A stretch of DNA of 64,000 bases from positions 310,001-374,000 of the forward strand of contig OZ007034.1 in the NCBI GenBank assembly GCA_963931635.1, given 5' to 3'. Shown here piece after piece: positions 37,354 through 46,463 of the stretch. The stretch is from Caccoplasma sp905210875. GTDB lineage: Bacteria; Bacteroidota; Bacteroidia; Bacteroidales; UBA11471. The position numbers and the translations under genes were made by a program. A model generated the notes under the pieces. That model made no database searches. It saw nothing but the letters and a program-made list of their open reading frames with translations, and was not told the DNA's origin. Every line of letters starts with the position of its first letter. Position 1 is the first letter of the stretch.

Positions 37354-38034
37354 TTACAGATTTTTGATTTTGAAGATGTTGTACGACACCTTATCGTCGT
37401 ATACATCGGCTCCGGAATAGCGCTTCACCAGCCGTACCACCCGCACGGTAACGGGGAGCGCTACGACTTCATAGGCCGACTTCAAGAGCGTCTGCGAGAG
37501 AATCATGACTCCGATGGTCTCGGCCGGCAGGATACCGCCGAAGGCCAGCGGGAAAAACAGCAGGGAGTCGGCCCCCTCGCCCAAGAGGGTGGAGACCACA
37601 GCCCGCAGGGAGAAATGACGTCCGCGCGAAGCCAGTTTCATGCGGCTCATCACATAGGCATTGATAAACGACCCCACCAGAAATGCGAGGAAACTGGCCA
37701 GGGCAATGCGGGGCGTCAGTCCGAACAAGGCGGCAAAAGCCTCCTGATGCGGCCACGACGATGCCGCAGGCAGCCAAATGGCCAGCTGGATAAAGGCCAC
37801 GGCGATGAAGTTGGCCACAAACCCCGCCCAGATGAGCAACCGGGCCTTGCGATAGCCCCACACCTCTGCGACACAGTCGTTGATGATATAGGAAATAGGA
37901 AATACGATGAGGCCGGCGGTAATGGTGAGCGCACCCACCGAAACGATTTTCACCTCCAAGATATTGGCCAGCGTGAGGCATACACAGAACAGAATACCCA
38001 GCAGGGCAAAGGCCAGATTGACCGATTGTTTCAT
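37354..38034 (-). CDS. yhhQ: Queuosine precursor transporter (YhhQ/VUT family)
   Basis: 226 residues with about six membrane helices. Family features are the N-terminal TLANILEVKIVSV, FPISYIINDCVAEVWGYRKAR, and STLLGEGADSLLFFPLAF. Members import 7-cyano-7-deazaguanine or 7-aminomethyl-7-deazaguanine for queuosine tRNA modification. It is monocistronic, with its own strong promoter. The leader has an A-rich tail (GTAAAAAACAAG) before the ATG, but the pairing needed for a preQ1 riboswitch is not present. Confidence 0.88.
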   Translation of the reverse strand: MKQSVNLAFALLGILFCVCLTLANILEVKIVSVGALTITAGLIVFPISYIINDCVAEVWGYRKARLLIWAGFVANFIAVAFIQLAIWLPAASSWPHQEAFAALFGLTPRIALASFLAFLVGSFINAYVMSRMKLASRGRHFSLRAVVSTLLGEGADSLLFFPLAFGGILPAETIGVMILSQTLLKSAYEVVALPVTVRVVRLVKRYSGADVYDDKVSYNIFKIKNL

Positions 38035-38110
38035 TTCTCTTGTTTTTTACGTGGTTGACCTGGAATACACGGCCGCGTCGGGTAGACGGTGGCATCGCAC
38101 GAAGCGGGCG

Positions 38111-38141
38111 CAAAGATAACAGTTCTTTCTGTTCCAGCCAA
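38111..38141 (-). promoter_or_regulatory. Bacteroidetes-type promoter of yhhQ
   Basis: Minus strand: -33 TTG (38139-38141), exactly 20 bases, -7 TATCTTTG (38111-38118). Leader of about 70 bases. Confidence 0.75.
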
Positions 38142-38231
38142 ATGCTACGCCGACAAGTATTTCCACAAAAGATGCAGATCACCCGCCATGACAGGCAGCT
38201 TCTTTTCTGCAATATTCTCCGGCTGAGATGC

Positions 38232-38262
38232 TTGTTTTTTCGGGAAAGAGAGTCTATATTTG
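38232..38262 (+). promoter_or_regulatory. Bacteroidetes-type promoter of the pectate lyase gene
   Basis: -33 TTG (38232-38234), exactly 20 bases, -7 TATATTTG (38255-38262). It supports the ATG at 38347 over the in-frame start at 38260, which lies inside the promoter. Confidence 0.75.
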
Positions 38263-38346
38263 GCTTTCACAAAACCAAGTCCCGGCTCCGGAGCCTTACA
38301 ACGCCCGCCCGTATCTCCAAACGACAACCTTAAAATCTCCACATCT

Positions 38347-39768
38347 ATGAAAAACATCGGCTGGGCACTCCTGCTCATTCTCGCAAACCTTTTCCCCGCA
38401 CAAGCCCAACTGTCGGTTTACGACCTGAATACCCCCTTCGGCTGGGCGGTATGCACCTCTCTCACCTCGGGCGACGACTACCGGCTGACAGGTGGCGGCA
38501 ACGGGTCGAGCATCACCCTGACAAGTAACGGAGGCGACATGAAAGAGGCCCTCTACGATGCCATACAGCGCTACGACATCGTCGTTCTCGACGGTTCGGC
38601 CGGCGACTTCTCGATTTCGAGTTCGCTCTCGTTGAAGGGCCTTCGCAACAAAACCATCGTGGGTATCAACGGTGCCCGCCTCTGCTCGGCCTTCTCGGTA
38701 ACCGAAGAAATAAAGGCCGCACTCGACAGCGTTGGCGTGAAAAACATGAGTGGCAGCGACGGAGGCGGCACCCTCGTCAACGGAGCGACAGTAAAGGAAG
38801 AAGGTGAATACTATACCCGAAAAACCCTTATCGAACTCCTCGGCGACGAAAAGGAGAGCTACCGCAAGTCGGGCATCTTCACCCTCAATCTGTGCGAAAA
38901 CCTCATCATCCGCAACCTGGCATTTGTAGGCCCGGGCTCGGTCGATGTCGGCGGATACGACCTAATCTCCGTTACCGGCAGCACCCACCTGTGGGTAGAC
39001 CACTGCTCCTTTACCGACGGCATGGACGGAAATATGGACATCACCCAGCGGGCCGATTTCGTAACCGTCTCGTGGTGCACATTCGCCTATACCTCACGCA
39101 GCTATGCCCACGCATTCAGTAACCTGATTGCCGGCTCCGACGACCCGAGCCAGGGCGAATACAACCTGAATGTTACCTGGGCCAACTGCTGGTGGCAGAC
39201 GGGGTGTCAGAACCGTATGCCCATGGCCCGCTTCGGCGTGGTACACCTCATCAACAACTTCTACGACTGCCCCGGCGCATCGCGCTGCATCAATCCGCGC
39301 AAAGAGAGCGACTTCCGCATCGAAGGCAACTACTTTGCCCCCGGCGTAACCCGCATCTTCTCCCAGACCGACGCTACGGCCTGTGTGTGGAAAGACAACC
39401 TCTTTTCCGAGACCTTTACCCCCGAAGACTTCGGTTCGGTGCTTATACCCTACACCTACCCGCTCTATGAGGCTTCTGAGGTAGAAGCGGTGGTGAGCAA
39501 CCCCCGCAACGGTGCCGGCCCCACCCTGGAAGAGCCGCTCGACATGACACGGCACACCAGCCACATCGGCGAGAGTAGTGCCGGCCCCGCCATGCGTCAG
39601 GCAGGACTGAGCGTGATTGCCCCGAACGCCACCACGCCTCTGTCGCTCTACACGACCGACGGGCGACTGCTCCACTCGGCCATGGGTAAAATAAATCTAT
39701 TCTCTTATCCTACAGGAATTTATATTATAAGTAATGGAAGGTATCATCTGAAAATTATTCGACCCTAA
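38347..39768 (+). CDS. Secreted pectate lyase (polysaccharide lyase family 1) with a sorting tail
   Basis: 473 residues. Signal peptide (about 1-21, ending AQA). The parallel beta-helix of family 1 lyases carries the calcium-site motif HLWVDHCSFTDGMDGNMD (about 213-230) and NRMPMARFG (about 289), which holds the catalytic Arg. It cleaves polygalacturonate by beta-elimination. The last ~50 residues (SLYTTDGRLLHS...PTGIYIISNGRYHLKIIRP) resemble a type IX secretion (Por) type-A sorting domain, so the enzyme is probably exported to the surface. The DNA turns abruptly AT-rich for the last ~80 bases of the gene. No SusC/D-type genes are nearby. Confidence 0.88.
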   Translation: MKNIGWALLLILANLFPAQAQLSVYDLNTPFGWAVCTSLTSGDDYRLTGGGNGSSITLTSNGGDMKEALYDAIQRYDIVVLDGSAGDFSISSSLSLKGLRNKTIVGINGARLCSAFSVTEEIKAALDSVGVKNMSGSDGGGTLVNGATVKEEGEYYTRKTLIELLGDEKESYRKSGIFTLNLCENLIIRNLAFVGPGSVDVGGYDLISVTGSTHLWVDHCSFTDGMDGNMDITQRADFVTVSWCTFAYTSRSYAHAFSNLIAGSDDPSQGEYNLNVTWANCWWQTGCQNRMPMARFGVVHLINNFYDCPGASRCINPRKESDFRIEGNYFAPGVTRIFSQTDATACVWKDNLFSETFTPEDFGSVLIPYTYPLYEASEVEAVVSNPRNGAGPTLEEPLDMTRHTSHIGESSAGPAMRQAGLSVIAPNATTPLSLYTTDGRLLHSAMGKINLFSYPTGIYIISNGRYHLKIIRP

Positions 39769-39970
39769 ACCTTTCATTTCCCGGTATTCTATTTCATCGG
39801 GGACTTTTACCCAAACCCTCCCAACGCCCCCACCACACCGATTAACGGCCCAACACTACAAAAAAACAGAAGTAAAACCACAAAGCCGAGCGATAAATAG
39901 CAGAAACTGCGCCACAAAAACTCAAAAAAAATTTTTCAACAAATAACGTCTCGATAACAATTTATTTTTT

Positions 39971-39978
39971 TACTTTTG
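39971..39978 (+). promoter_or_regulatory. Possible -7 element of pfkA
   Basis: TACTTTTG matches TAnnTTTG, 56 bases before the ATG at 40035. No TTG is found at the expected -33 distance. Confidence 0.45.
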
Positions 39979-40034
39979 CGATACTTGAAAATAGGTTTTG
40001 TAAAAAGGATTGTTTCATTAAGGTAAAAAACAAA

Positions 40035-41033
40035 ATGGACGAAACAGCAACAAAAAAAGAAAAATTCTGCATCGGTATTCTTACCTCAGGAGGCGATGCT
40101 CCCGGCATGAACGCGGCTGTCAGAGCCGTAACCCGCTCGGCCATATACAACGGATTTGAGGTAAAAGCCATTTATCGGGGTTACAAAGGTCTGTTGAGCG
40201 GCGAAATCGTTCCCTTCAAAACACAAAACGTCAGCAATATCATACAACAGGGTGGAACCATCTTGAAAACAGCCCGCTGTAAGGAATTTGAGACGGTCGA
40301 AGGTCGTAAAATCGCCCACGAGACCCTGTTACGTGAAGAGATAGATGCACTGGTAGTTATCGGAGGAGATGGAACCTTGACAGGTGCCCGCATCTTTGCC
40401 AACGAATACGATTTTCCCATCGTAGGTCTGCCGGGAACCATCGATAACGACCTGTTCGGCACCGACACCACCATCGGATACGACACCGCCTTGAACACCA
40501 TCATGCAAGCCGTCGACAAGATTCGCGACACGGCCACCTCGCACGAGCGGCTGTTCTTCATCGAAGTGATGGGTCGCGACGCCGGCTTCCTTGCCCTCAA
40601 CGGTGCTATTGCCTCCGGAGCCGAAGCCGCCATCATTCCCGAAATTGCCACCGAGGTCGACCAGTTGGGAGAACTCATCAAGAACGGTTTCAGAAAGTCG
40701 AAAAACAGTAGTATTGTACTGGTTGCCGAAAGCCCCATAACAGGAGGTGCCATGCATTTGGCCGAACGTGTAAAGAACGAATTCCCCCAATACGATGTAC
40801 GTGTCACCATACTGGGCCACTTACAACGAGGAGGGTCACCTTCGGCACACGACCGCATATTGGCCAGCCGTATGGGAGCAGCCGCCATCGATGCACTCAT
40901 CGAAGGGCAACGCAACGTAATGATAGGTATACAGAACGACCAAATTGTGTACGTACCGTTCTCCAAAGCCATCAAAAACGACAAACCCATCAACAGAGAG
41001 TTGCTCAACACCCTGCGCATACTTTCGATATAA
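40035..41033 (+). CDS. pfkA: ATP-dependent 6-phosphofructokinase
   Basis: 332 residues. ILTSGGDAPGMNAAVRAV forms the nucleotide loop. GGDGTL (residues 110-115) has the Gly expected for ATP rather than pyrophosphate use, and the catalytic loop is PGTIDNDLFGTD. MGRDAGFLAL and GHLQRGGSPSAHDR complete the sugar-phosphate and effector sites. It phosphorylates fructose-6-phosphate in glycolysis. relA/spoT follows 33 bases later, with no terminator between, so the two may be cotranscribed. Confidence 0.95.
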   Translation: MDETATKKEKFCIGILTSGGDAPGMNAAVRAVTRSAIYNGFEVKAIYRGYKGLLSGEIVPFKTQNVSNIIQQGGTILKTARCKEFETVEGRKIAHETLLREEIDALVVIGGDGTLTGARIFANEYDFPIVGLPGTIDNDLFGTDTTIGYDTALNTIMQAVDKIRDTATSHERLFFIEVMGRDAGFLALNGAIASGAEAAIIPEIATEVDQLGELIKNGFRKSKNSSIVLVAESPITGGAMHLAERVKNEFPQYDVRVTILGHLQRGGSPSAHDRILASRMGAAAIDALIEGQRNVMIGIQNDQIVYVPFSKAIKNDKPINRELLNTLRILSI

Positions 41034-41066
41034 CAGAGAAACTTCGATAAATATCCCCATTTTCCT

Positions 41067-43481
41067 ATGAGCGAAACGACGGACAACAAACTATTGCCCT
41101 CGACCATTTCCCCAACAGAAGTGGTACCGACAGATGTCAGTGCAACAGGAGAACAAGCGCCGGTTGCTTCTGCACCAGAAAGCGATGCCGCCCGTCGAGA
41201 GGAGTCGATGTCCAATACCGTAACGCCCGTTCATCCCAGCGAGGAAGAAGAAGACGCTATGATAGAACGGGAGTTTCAGGCCCTGCTTGTCGAATACCTC
41301 AAATCCAACCATAGGAAAAAGGTTGATATCATAGAACGAGCCTTCCGATTTGCCAAAGAAGCCCATCACGGGATTCGGCGGCGATCGGGAGAGCCCTATA
41401 TCATGCACCCCATTGCCGTAGCAAGAATCGTGTGCGAAGAGATGGGATTGGGATCCACCTCCATCTGCTCGGCCCTTCTGCACGACGTGGTCGAAGATAC
41501 CGAATATACCGTCGAAGACATCGAGAACCTCTTCGGCAAGAAAATCGCCATGATTGTGTCGGGGCTGACCAAAATATCGGGAGGTATCTTTGGCGATCAG
41601 GCCTCGGCACAGGCCGAGAATTTCAGAAAGCTACTCCTCACCATGTCGGAAGATATCCGCGTCATTCTGGTGAAGATGGCCGACCGACTGCACAACATGC
41701 GCACCTTGGGCTCGATGCTGCCCAGCAAACAATACAAAATCGCAGGCGAAACACTTTACATCTACGCTCCACTGGCTCATCGACTTGGGCTTTTTGCCAT
41801 CAAGACCGAGCTCGAAGACCTCAGTTTCAAATATGAGCATCCCGAAGCCTACGCCGAGATACAGCACAACATCGCATCGAGCGAGGCTCACCGGCAAAAA
41901 GTATTCCAGGATTTCGCCGCCCCCATCACCGAGAAACTGCACGAGATGGGAGTAAAATTCGAGATGAAAGCCCGCGTAAAATCGATATACTCGATATGGA
42001 ACAAGATGCAGAGCAAGAACATTCCATTCGAGGAGGTCTATGACCTCTACGCCGTGCGCATCATCTTCGATCCCAAACAGGAAGAAAACGAAAAGACCGA
42101 GTGTTTCAACATCTACTCGGTCATTACCGACATATACAAGGTACACCCCGAACGCACCCGAGACTGGGTAAGCCACCCCAAAGCCAACGGCTACCGCGCA
42201 CTACACGTAACGGTCATGGGCCCCGACGGCAACTGGACCGAGGTGCAGATACGCAGCCGCAAGATGGACGAGATTGCCGAACGCGGATTTGCCGCCCACT
42301 GGAAATACAAGGTGGGAGGAGCCGACGAAGAGTCGGAACTCGACATTTGGCTGAAAACCATCAAGGAAATTCTTGAAAATCCCGAGCCAAACGCCCTCGA
42401 CTTTCTCGACACCATCAAACTCAACCTCTTTGCTTCGGAGATATTCGTGTTTACCCCGAAAGGCGAACTCAAAACTCTCCCCAAAGATGCGACGGCTCTC
42501 GACTTTGCGTTTATTCTGCACTCCGACCTCGGCTACCACTGCATCGCCGCCAAGGTCAACCATAAACTGGTGCCGCTGAGCCAGAAACTGCAAAGTGGCG
42601 ACCAAGTCGAAATCTTGACCTCCAAATCACAAACACCCAAAGAGGAGTGGATAAACTTTGTCACCACTGCCAAGGCAAAAACCCAGTTGCAAGCTGCCCT
42701 GCGAAAGGAGCGAAAAATCATCGCAGCCAAGGGTGAAGAAATCTACAACAAATTCATATCGGACAATCACCTCATCACCAACGACCTGAGCATTCTCGAC
42801 CGCATACTCAACTACTTCGACATTGATAAAAAGGAAGAGTTGTTCTACCAGTTGGGCAAAAACGAAATTGCGCTCGATGAAGGGGTAAAGAAATTATTCA
42901 AAGGGAAAAACAAAAACGTCTTCATGCGTTATTTGCGAAATCCTTTCGGTAGTAAAAACAACGCCAACAAGCAATCCGATAAGAAAAAACAGAACGACAA
43001 GGAAATCGTCGTTCCCGAAAAAATAGATCGCAAAGCCACCTACATTCTCAAAAGTAACGAGACCGAACGCAATTATATTATCGCTGCCTGCTGTAAACCC
43101 ATTCCGGGCGACGACGTACTCGGATATGTCAACGAAAAGGGTGAAGTAATCGTACACAAGCAGTCCTGCCCGATAGCCATGAAGTTGAAAAGCAGTTTTG
43201 GTTCACGCCTCATATCGGTGCGATGGGACAACCATTTGAGCGAATCGTTCCTGGTCGAAATAGAAATCGACGGCATTGACAGCATGGGGGTACTCAATCG
43301 CATCACCCACATCATCTCCGATGACATGGCCGTAAACATACGCAATCTTACCATCTCGACCGACGAGGGCCTGTTCCACGGCGAAGTAGGCGTCATGGTA
43401 CATGATGCCCGCGACATTGAGAAACTATGCAACCGATTGAAAAAAATTGAAGACGTAAAGTCGGCTGCCCGCAAGAACTGA
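41067..43481 (+). CDS. Bifunctional (p)ppGpp synthetase/hydrolase
   Basis: 804 residues of the RelA/SpoT type, with an N-terminal extension of about 70. The HD hydrolase domain has HHGIRRRSGEPYIMHP and the intact HDVVEDT (about 139-145). The synthetase domain has YDLYAVRIIFD and HPKANGYRALHVTVMGPDG (about 370). The TGS domain starts near 455 (EIFVFTPKGELKTLPKDATALDFAF), and an ACT domain fills the end. Intact motifs in both catalytic domains suggest that it makes and degrades (p)ppGpp. It follows pfkA by 33 bases. Confidence 0.93.
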   Translation: MSETTDNKLLPSTISPTEVVPTDVSATGEQAPVASAPESDAARREESMSNTVTPVHPSEEEEDAMIEREFQALLVEYLKSNHRKKVDIIERAFRFAKEAHHGIRRRSGEPYIMHPIAVARIVCEEMGLGSTSICSALLHDVVEDTEYTVEDIENLFGKKIAMIVSGLTKISGGIFGDQASAQAENFRKLLLTMSEDIRVILVKMADRLHNMRTLGSMLPSKQYKIAGETLYIYAPLAHRLGLFAIKTELEDLSFKYEHPEAYAEIQHNIASSEAHRQKVFQDFAAPITEKLHEMGVKFEMKARVKSIYSIWNKMQSKNIPFEEVYDLYAVRIIFDPKQEENEKTECFNIYSVITDIYKVHPERTRDWVSHPKANGYRALHVTVMGPDGNWTEVQIRSRKMDEIAERGFAAHWKYKVGGADEESELDIWLKTIKEILENPEPNALDFLDTIKLNLFASEIFVFTPKGELKTLPKDATALDFAFILHSDLGYHCIAAKVNHKLVPLSQKLQSGDQVEILTSKSQTPKEEWINFVTTAKAKTQLQAALRKERKIIAAKGEEIYNKFISDNHLITNDLSILDRILNYFDIDKKEELFYQLGKNEIALDEGVKKLFKGKNKNVFMRYLRNPFGSKNNANKQSDKKKQNDKEIVVPEKIDRKATYILKSNETERNYIIAACCKPIPGDDVLGYVNEKGEVIVHKQSCPIAMKLKSSFGSRLISVRWDNHLSESFLVEIEIDGIDSMGVLNRITHIISDDMAVNIRNLTISTDEGLFHGEVGVMVHDARDIEKLCNRLKKIEDVKSAARKN

Positions 43482-43567
43482 TTATAAAAAATTTTTCGCT
43501 ACCAAGGGAAATATAGAGAAAAAGGAATAGTAAGCATATTCCGTTCCTTAAATTAATACCCGGCCCT

Positions 43568-44827
43568 ATGATACATTCTTTACAGAAGCATATCCACCTA
43601 CCCAAGGTAACGGCTCTTATTGTCGGGTTGTGGATTCTCTCTCAAATTATATACATTTGCCTATACTGGGATTCTCCGCAATATAGCGATGCCTACAATT
43701 ATCAAAAATGGGCATGGGAGTGTTTCAGCAATGGTTCGTGGTATCCCGAGACACAACAATTCTATTCCGAGTCCTATATTTGCTATGCAGGATATATCAA
43801 TTTCCTCATTGCTTGCCTGCATATTTTTGGGGCATTTAAATTTGTTCCAATTATCAACCTGTTACTAAACACATTGCAACTATTTGCCCTATACAAGATA
43901 TGTAAAAATATTAGTAATCAGACGGTCGCATATTATTTCGTTATTTTCTATTGCATTTTACTGAGTAATATCTCAATAGTAGCAGTAACAACAAGCGACC
44001 TATTTTTTATGACATTTATGATGTGCTCTCTTGCCCTCATACAAAAAAAGCATTTTCTCCTTTTCCTGTCGGGTATACTCATAGCCTACGCCAACTATGT
44101 AAGACCGTTTGCCATATTATTTCTCTTGCCAATATTTCTCTATGTCCTATATCATAAGTTCAACTGGAAATATTACATCAGCTATTTTTGCGGCATCACA
44201 TTTATGACTCTATTGCTATTAATCTTCAGCTACACCATAAACGGGACACTTCACATATCTTCGACTACCGGAGGCATAAATCTTATTATTGGAGCAAACG
44301 ATGATATAAACGGCACCTATACCGACAAAGTCTTTCAGGAAGGGAATATTGGATATATAGCAGACGATGCAACATACGATGTGTTCCAGAAAGATTCGAT
44401 ATGGAAATCGCGAAGCATAGAATGGATAAAGGAAAATCCCGCTAAATACCTCGCGTATGCCCCCATAAAAATGGCCCGTCTATGGTGGGCCGACAGCTAT
44501 TCACATTTGCTATTATCAAATGAAAAGCACAATGATAGCGGCATAAATCGCATACTATCTGTCATGGCAAATTCCATCAGCTACTATATCATTCTCGTCT
44601 TTTTCTGCATCGGTATATTCAAATTAGGCAAGAAAATCTGGGGATATTGGGGTATTTTTCTGATACCGTTGGTCGGAGGATGTCTCTTACATATGGTCAT
44701 GTACGGAGGCATGCGTTACCACTACCCTTTCATGCCCATAATTATTTTATACGCTGCCATAGGACTTTGTCTCCTTCAAAAAAAAGACATATGTAATCAA
44801 GAACTTAAACGGGACGGGAAAGTTTAA
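43568..44827 (+). CDS. Membrane glycosyltransferase-like protein (GT-C/PMT-like), AT-rich
   Basis: 419 residues with about nine membrane helices. After the first helix comes DSPQYSDAYNYQKWAWECF, an acidic loop like the one before the catalytic Asp in GT-C enzymes, which use lipid-linked sugars. Family relatives (GT39/ArnT-like) add sugars to proteins or lipid A in the periplasm. No exact assignment is possible. The DNA is clearly more AT-rich than its neighbours (43861-43920 has 16 G+C in 60), suggesting transfer. Its 3' end overlaps the convergent MFS gene by 23 bases. Confidence 0.6.
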   Translation: MIHSLQKHIHLPKVTALIVGLWILSQIIYICLYWDSPQYSDAYNYQKWAWECFSNGSWYPETQQFYSESYICYAGYINFLIACLHIFGAFKFVPIINLLLNTLQLFALYKICKNISNQTVAYYFVIFYCILLSNISIVAVTTSDLFFMTFMMCSLALIQKKHFLLFLSGILIAYANYVRPFAILFLLPIFLYVLYHKFNWKYYISYFCGITFMTLLLLIFSYTINGTLHISSTTGGINLIIGANDDINGTYTDKVFQEGNIGYIADDATYDVFQKDSIWKSRSIEWIKENPAKYLAYAPIKMARLWWADSYSHLLLSNEKHNDSGINRILSVMANSISYYIILVFFCIGIFKLGKKIWGYWGIFLIPLVGGCLLHMVMYGGMRYHYPFMPIIILYAAIGLCLLQKKDICNQELKRDGKV

Positions 44828-46196
44828 GGCGTGATATCGAAGAAGTGGCTCCACACAAGGTAAGTACGCCGGCCAGAAGCATGGCATCGTGAGGTGCCGT
44901 ATCGCCGAAGATATGAAACAAGAGTGCCACCAAGGCAGCACCGGTTGTCTGTCCGAGCAGGCGCGCTGTGGCCAGCATGCCACTTGCACTGCCCGTGCGA
45001 TGAGGGGGGGCCGAACTGAGCAGCATGTGATTGTTGGGCGACTGGAAGAATCCAAAACCCATACCGCAAAGCATCAATCGCCACACCAATCCGAAATGAG
45101 AAGTATCAACCGGAACAAAAGAGAGCGAGAAGCAGCCTACACTCATCACCGTCAACCCTATACCCCCTAAAATCCCGGGGTGCACCCGTCCCACCAACCA
45201 ACCGGCCAAGGGAGCAACAAAGACAATGACAAGCGGCCAAGAGGTCATGAGCAATCCCGTACCCACAGCCTCATAATGGAACGTATTGACCAGCATGAAG
45301 GGCATGGCTATCATCACCAACATCTGTGAAGTGAACGACAGAATACTGGTGACCACAGAAAGAGAAAAGGCGGGAATGCGCAACAAGTCAAATGGCAACA
45401 TGGGATAGGCATCGTGCACCTGCATGCGAACATACAGAACGCCCACAATCAGGAGAATCAGCAGTCCCACCAATATGGTTACATGAGAGACATCGTGCGA
45501 ATAGGCTTCGATGCAGCCGATAAGCAAGCCAAATGTCAGCGCATTGAACAGTGCCTCTTTCCACTTGAAGCGACGGCCCAACACCCGCGTAGGATTGACC
45601 GGCAAATATTTCCGACCCAGATAAAACGTAATAATACCCACCGGTACATTGATGGCAAACAGCCACGGCCAAGAAGCAACCGACAGGATAGCGGCGGCCA
45701 AAGTAGGCCCGGCTACCGACGCGATGGCTACAATCGTAGCGTTCAATCCCACCCCTTTTCCCAAATGGCGCTTGGGGTAAATAATACGCACAAGCGAGGT
45801 ATTGACACTCATTATCATTGCAGCGCCTATACCTTGGAACACTCTGGCAATGACCAGCCACAAGAGTGTGTCGGTCAACGCACAAAACAGAGAACCGGCC
45901 GTGAACACCGCTACGCCATAGAGATAAATGCGCTTATATCCGAACAGTTCGCCAAGAGAAGAAAACGGAAGAAGCGTCATCATGATAACCAGCTGGAAAG
46001 CGTTGATGACCCAAATAGAATCGGACGAAGACACCTGCAAATCCTCCGATATGGTAGGCAAGACCACATTGCAGATGGTACCGTCAAGGACCGACAGAAA
46101 AAGCCCCGAGAAGGTAGCTATCATGGCATAATAGATCCGCGGACGATGTAGTCCATCCCAATTCAAGTCACCTACAATCTCGCCTTTCTGTTCCAT
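44805..46196 (-). CDS. MFS exporter of the DHA2 (EmrB/QacA) type
   Basis: 463 residues with about 14 membrane helices. The N-terminal helix has LDGTICNVVLPTISEDL (motif D1-like) and the loop LGELFGYKRIYLYG (motif A). The next helices have RVFQGIGAAMIMSVNTSLV, typical of 14-helix drug-proton antiporters. The substrate is unknown; no EmrA-like partner is adjacent. I chose the ATG at 46196; an in-frame start at 46238 sits upstream of the promoter -7 element. It overlaps the convergent glycosyltransferase gene by 23 bases. Confidence 0.85.
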   Translation of the reverse strand: MEQKGEIVGDLNWDGLHRPRIYYAMIATFSGLFLSVLDGTICNVVLPTISEDLQVSSSDSIWVINAFQLVIMMTLLPFSSLGELFGYKRIYLYGVAVFTAGSLFCALTDTLLWLVIARVFQGIGAAMIMSVNTSLVRIIYPKRHLGKGVGLNATIVAIASVAGPTLAAAILSVASWPWLFAINVPVGIITFYLGRKYLPVNPTRVLGRRFKWKEALFNALTFGLLIGCIEAYSHDVSHVTILVGLLILLIVGVLYVRMQVHDAYPMLPFDLLRIPAFSLSVVTSILSFTSQMLVMIAMPFMLVNTFHYEAVGTGLLMTSWPLVIVFVAPLAGWLVGRVHPGILGGIGLTVMSVGCFSLSFVPVDTSHFGLVWRLMLCGMGFGFFQSPNNHMLLSSAPPHRTGSASGMLATARLLGQTTGAALVALLFHIFGDTAPHDAMLLAGVLTLCGATSSISRLKLSRPV

Positions 46197-46225
46197 AAAA
46201 ACGCCTATAAATCTTTTTTCGCCGG

Positions 46226-46233
46226 CAAAAGTA
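46226..46233 (-). promoter_or_regulatory. Possible -7 element of the MFS gene
   Basis: TACTTTTG on the minus strand matches TAnnTTTG, 29 bases before the ATG at 46196. No TTG at the -33 position. Confidence 0.4.
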
Positions 46234-46463
46234 CACATTATTCGGGAGGCGAATCGTTATTTTTAGCATTTTTACATAAAAGCTAAACGAATTTTCCAGA
46301 TAGACAGAGATATGACATCTGCCCGAAAAAAGTCCGGACGAAAGCGGCAGAGGCCTTTTGCCGTATAAAATATTTTCTATAAATTGCACTCGTTTTGGTG
46401 TAGAACGGTTTCTGAAAACCGTAACGCCAATCGGTAGAAAAAGTTGCCATAATCTTCCCCACG

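Noticed and set aside
38035..38105. Possible preQ1 riboswitch in the yhhQ leader
   Set aside because: The leader ends in an A-rich tail and has a 4-bp CGTG/CACG stem, which superficially resembles a class I preQ1 aptamer. The second pairing between loop and tail is absent, so the fold cannot form.
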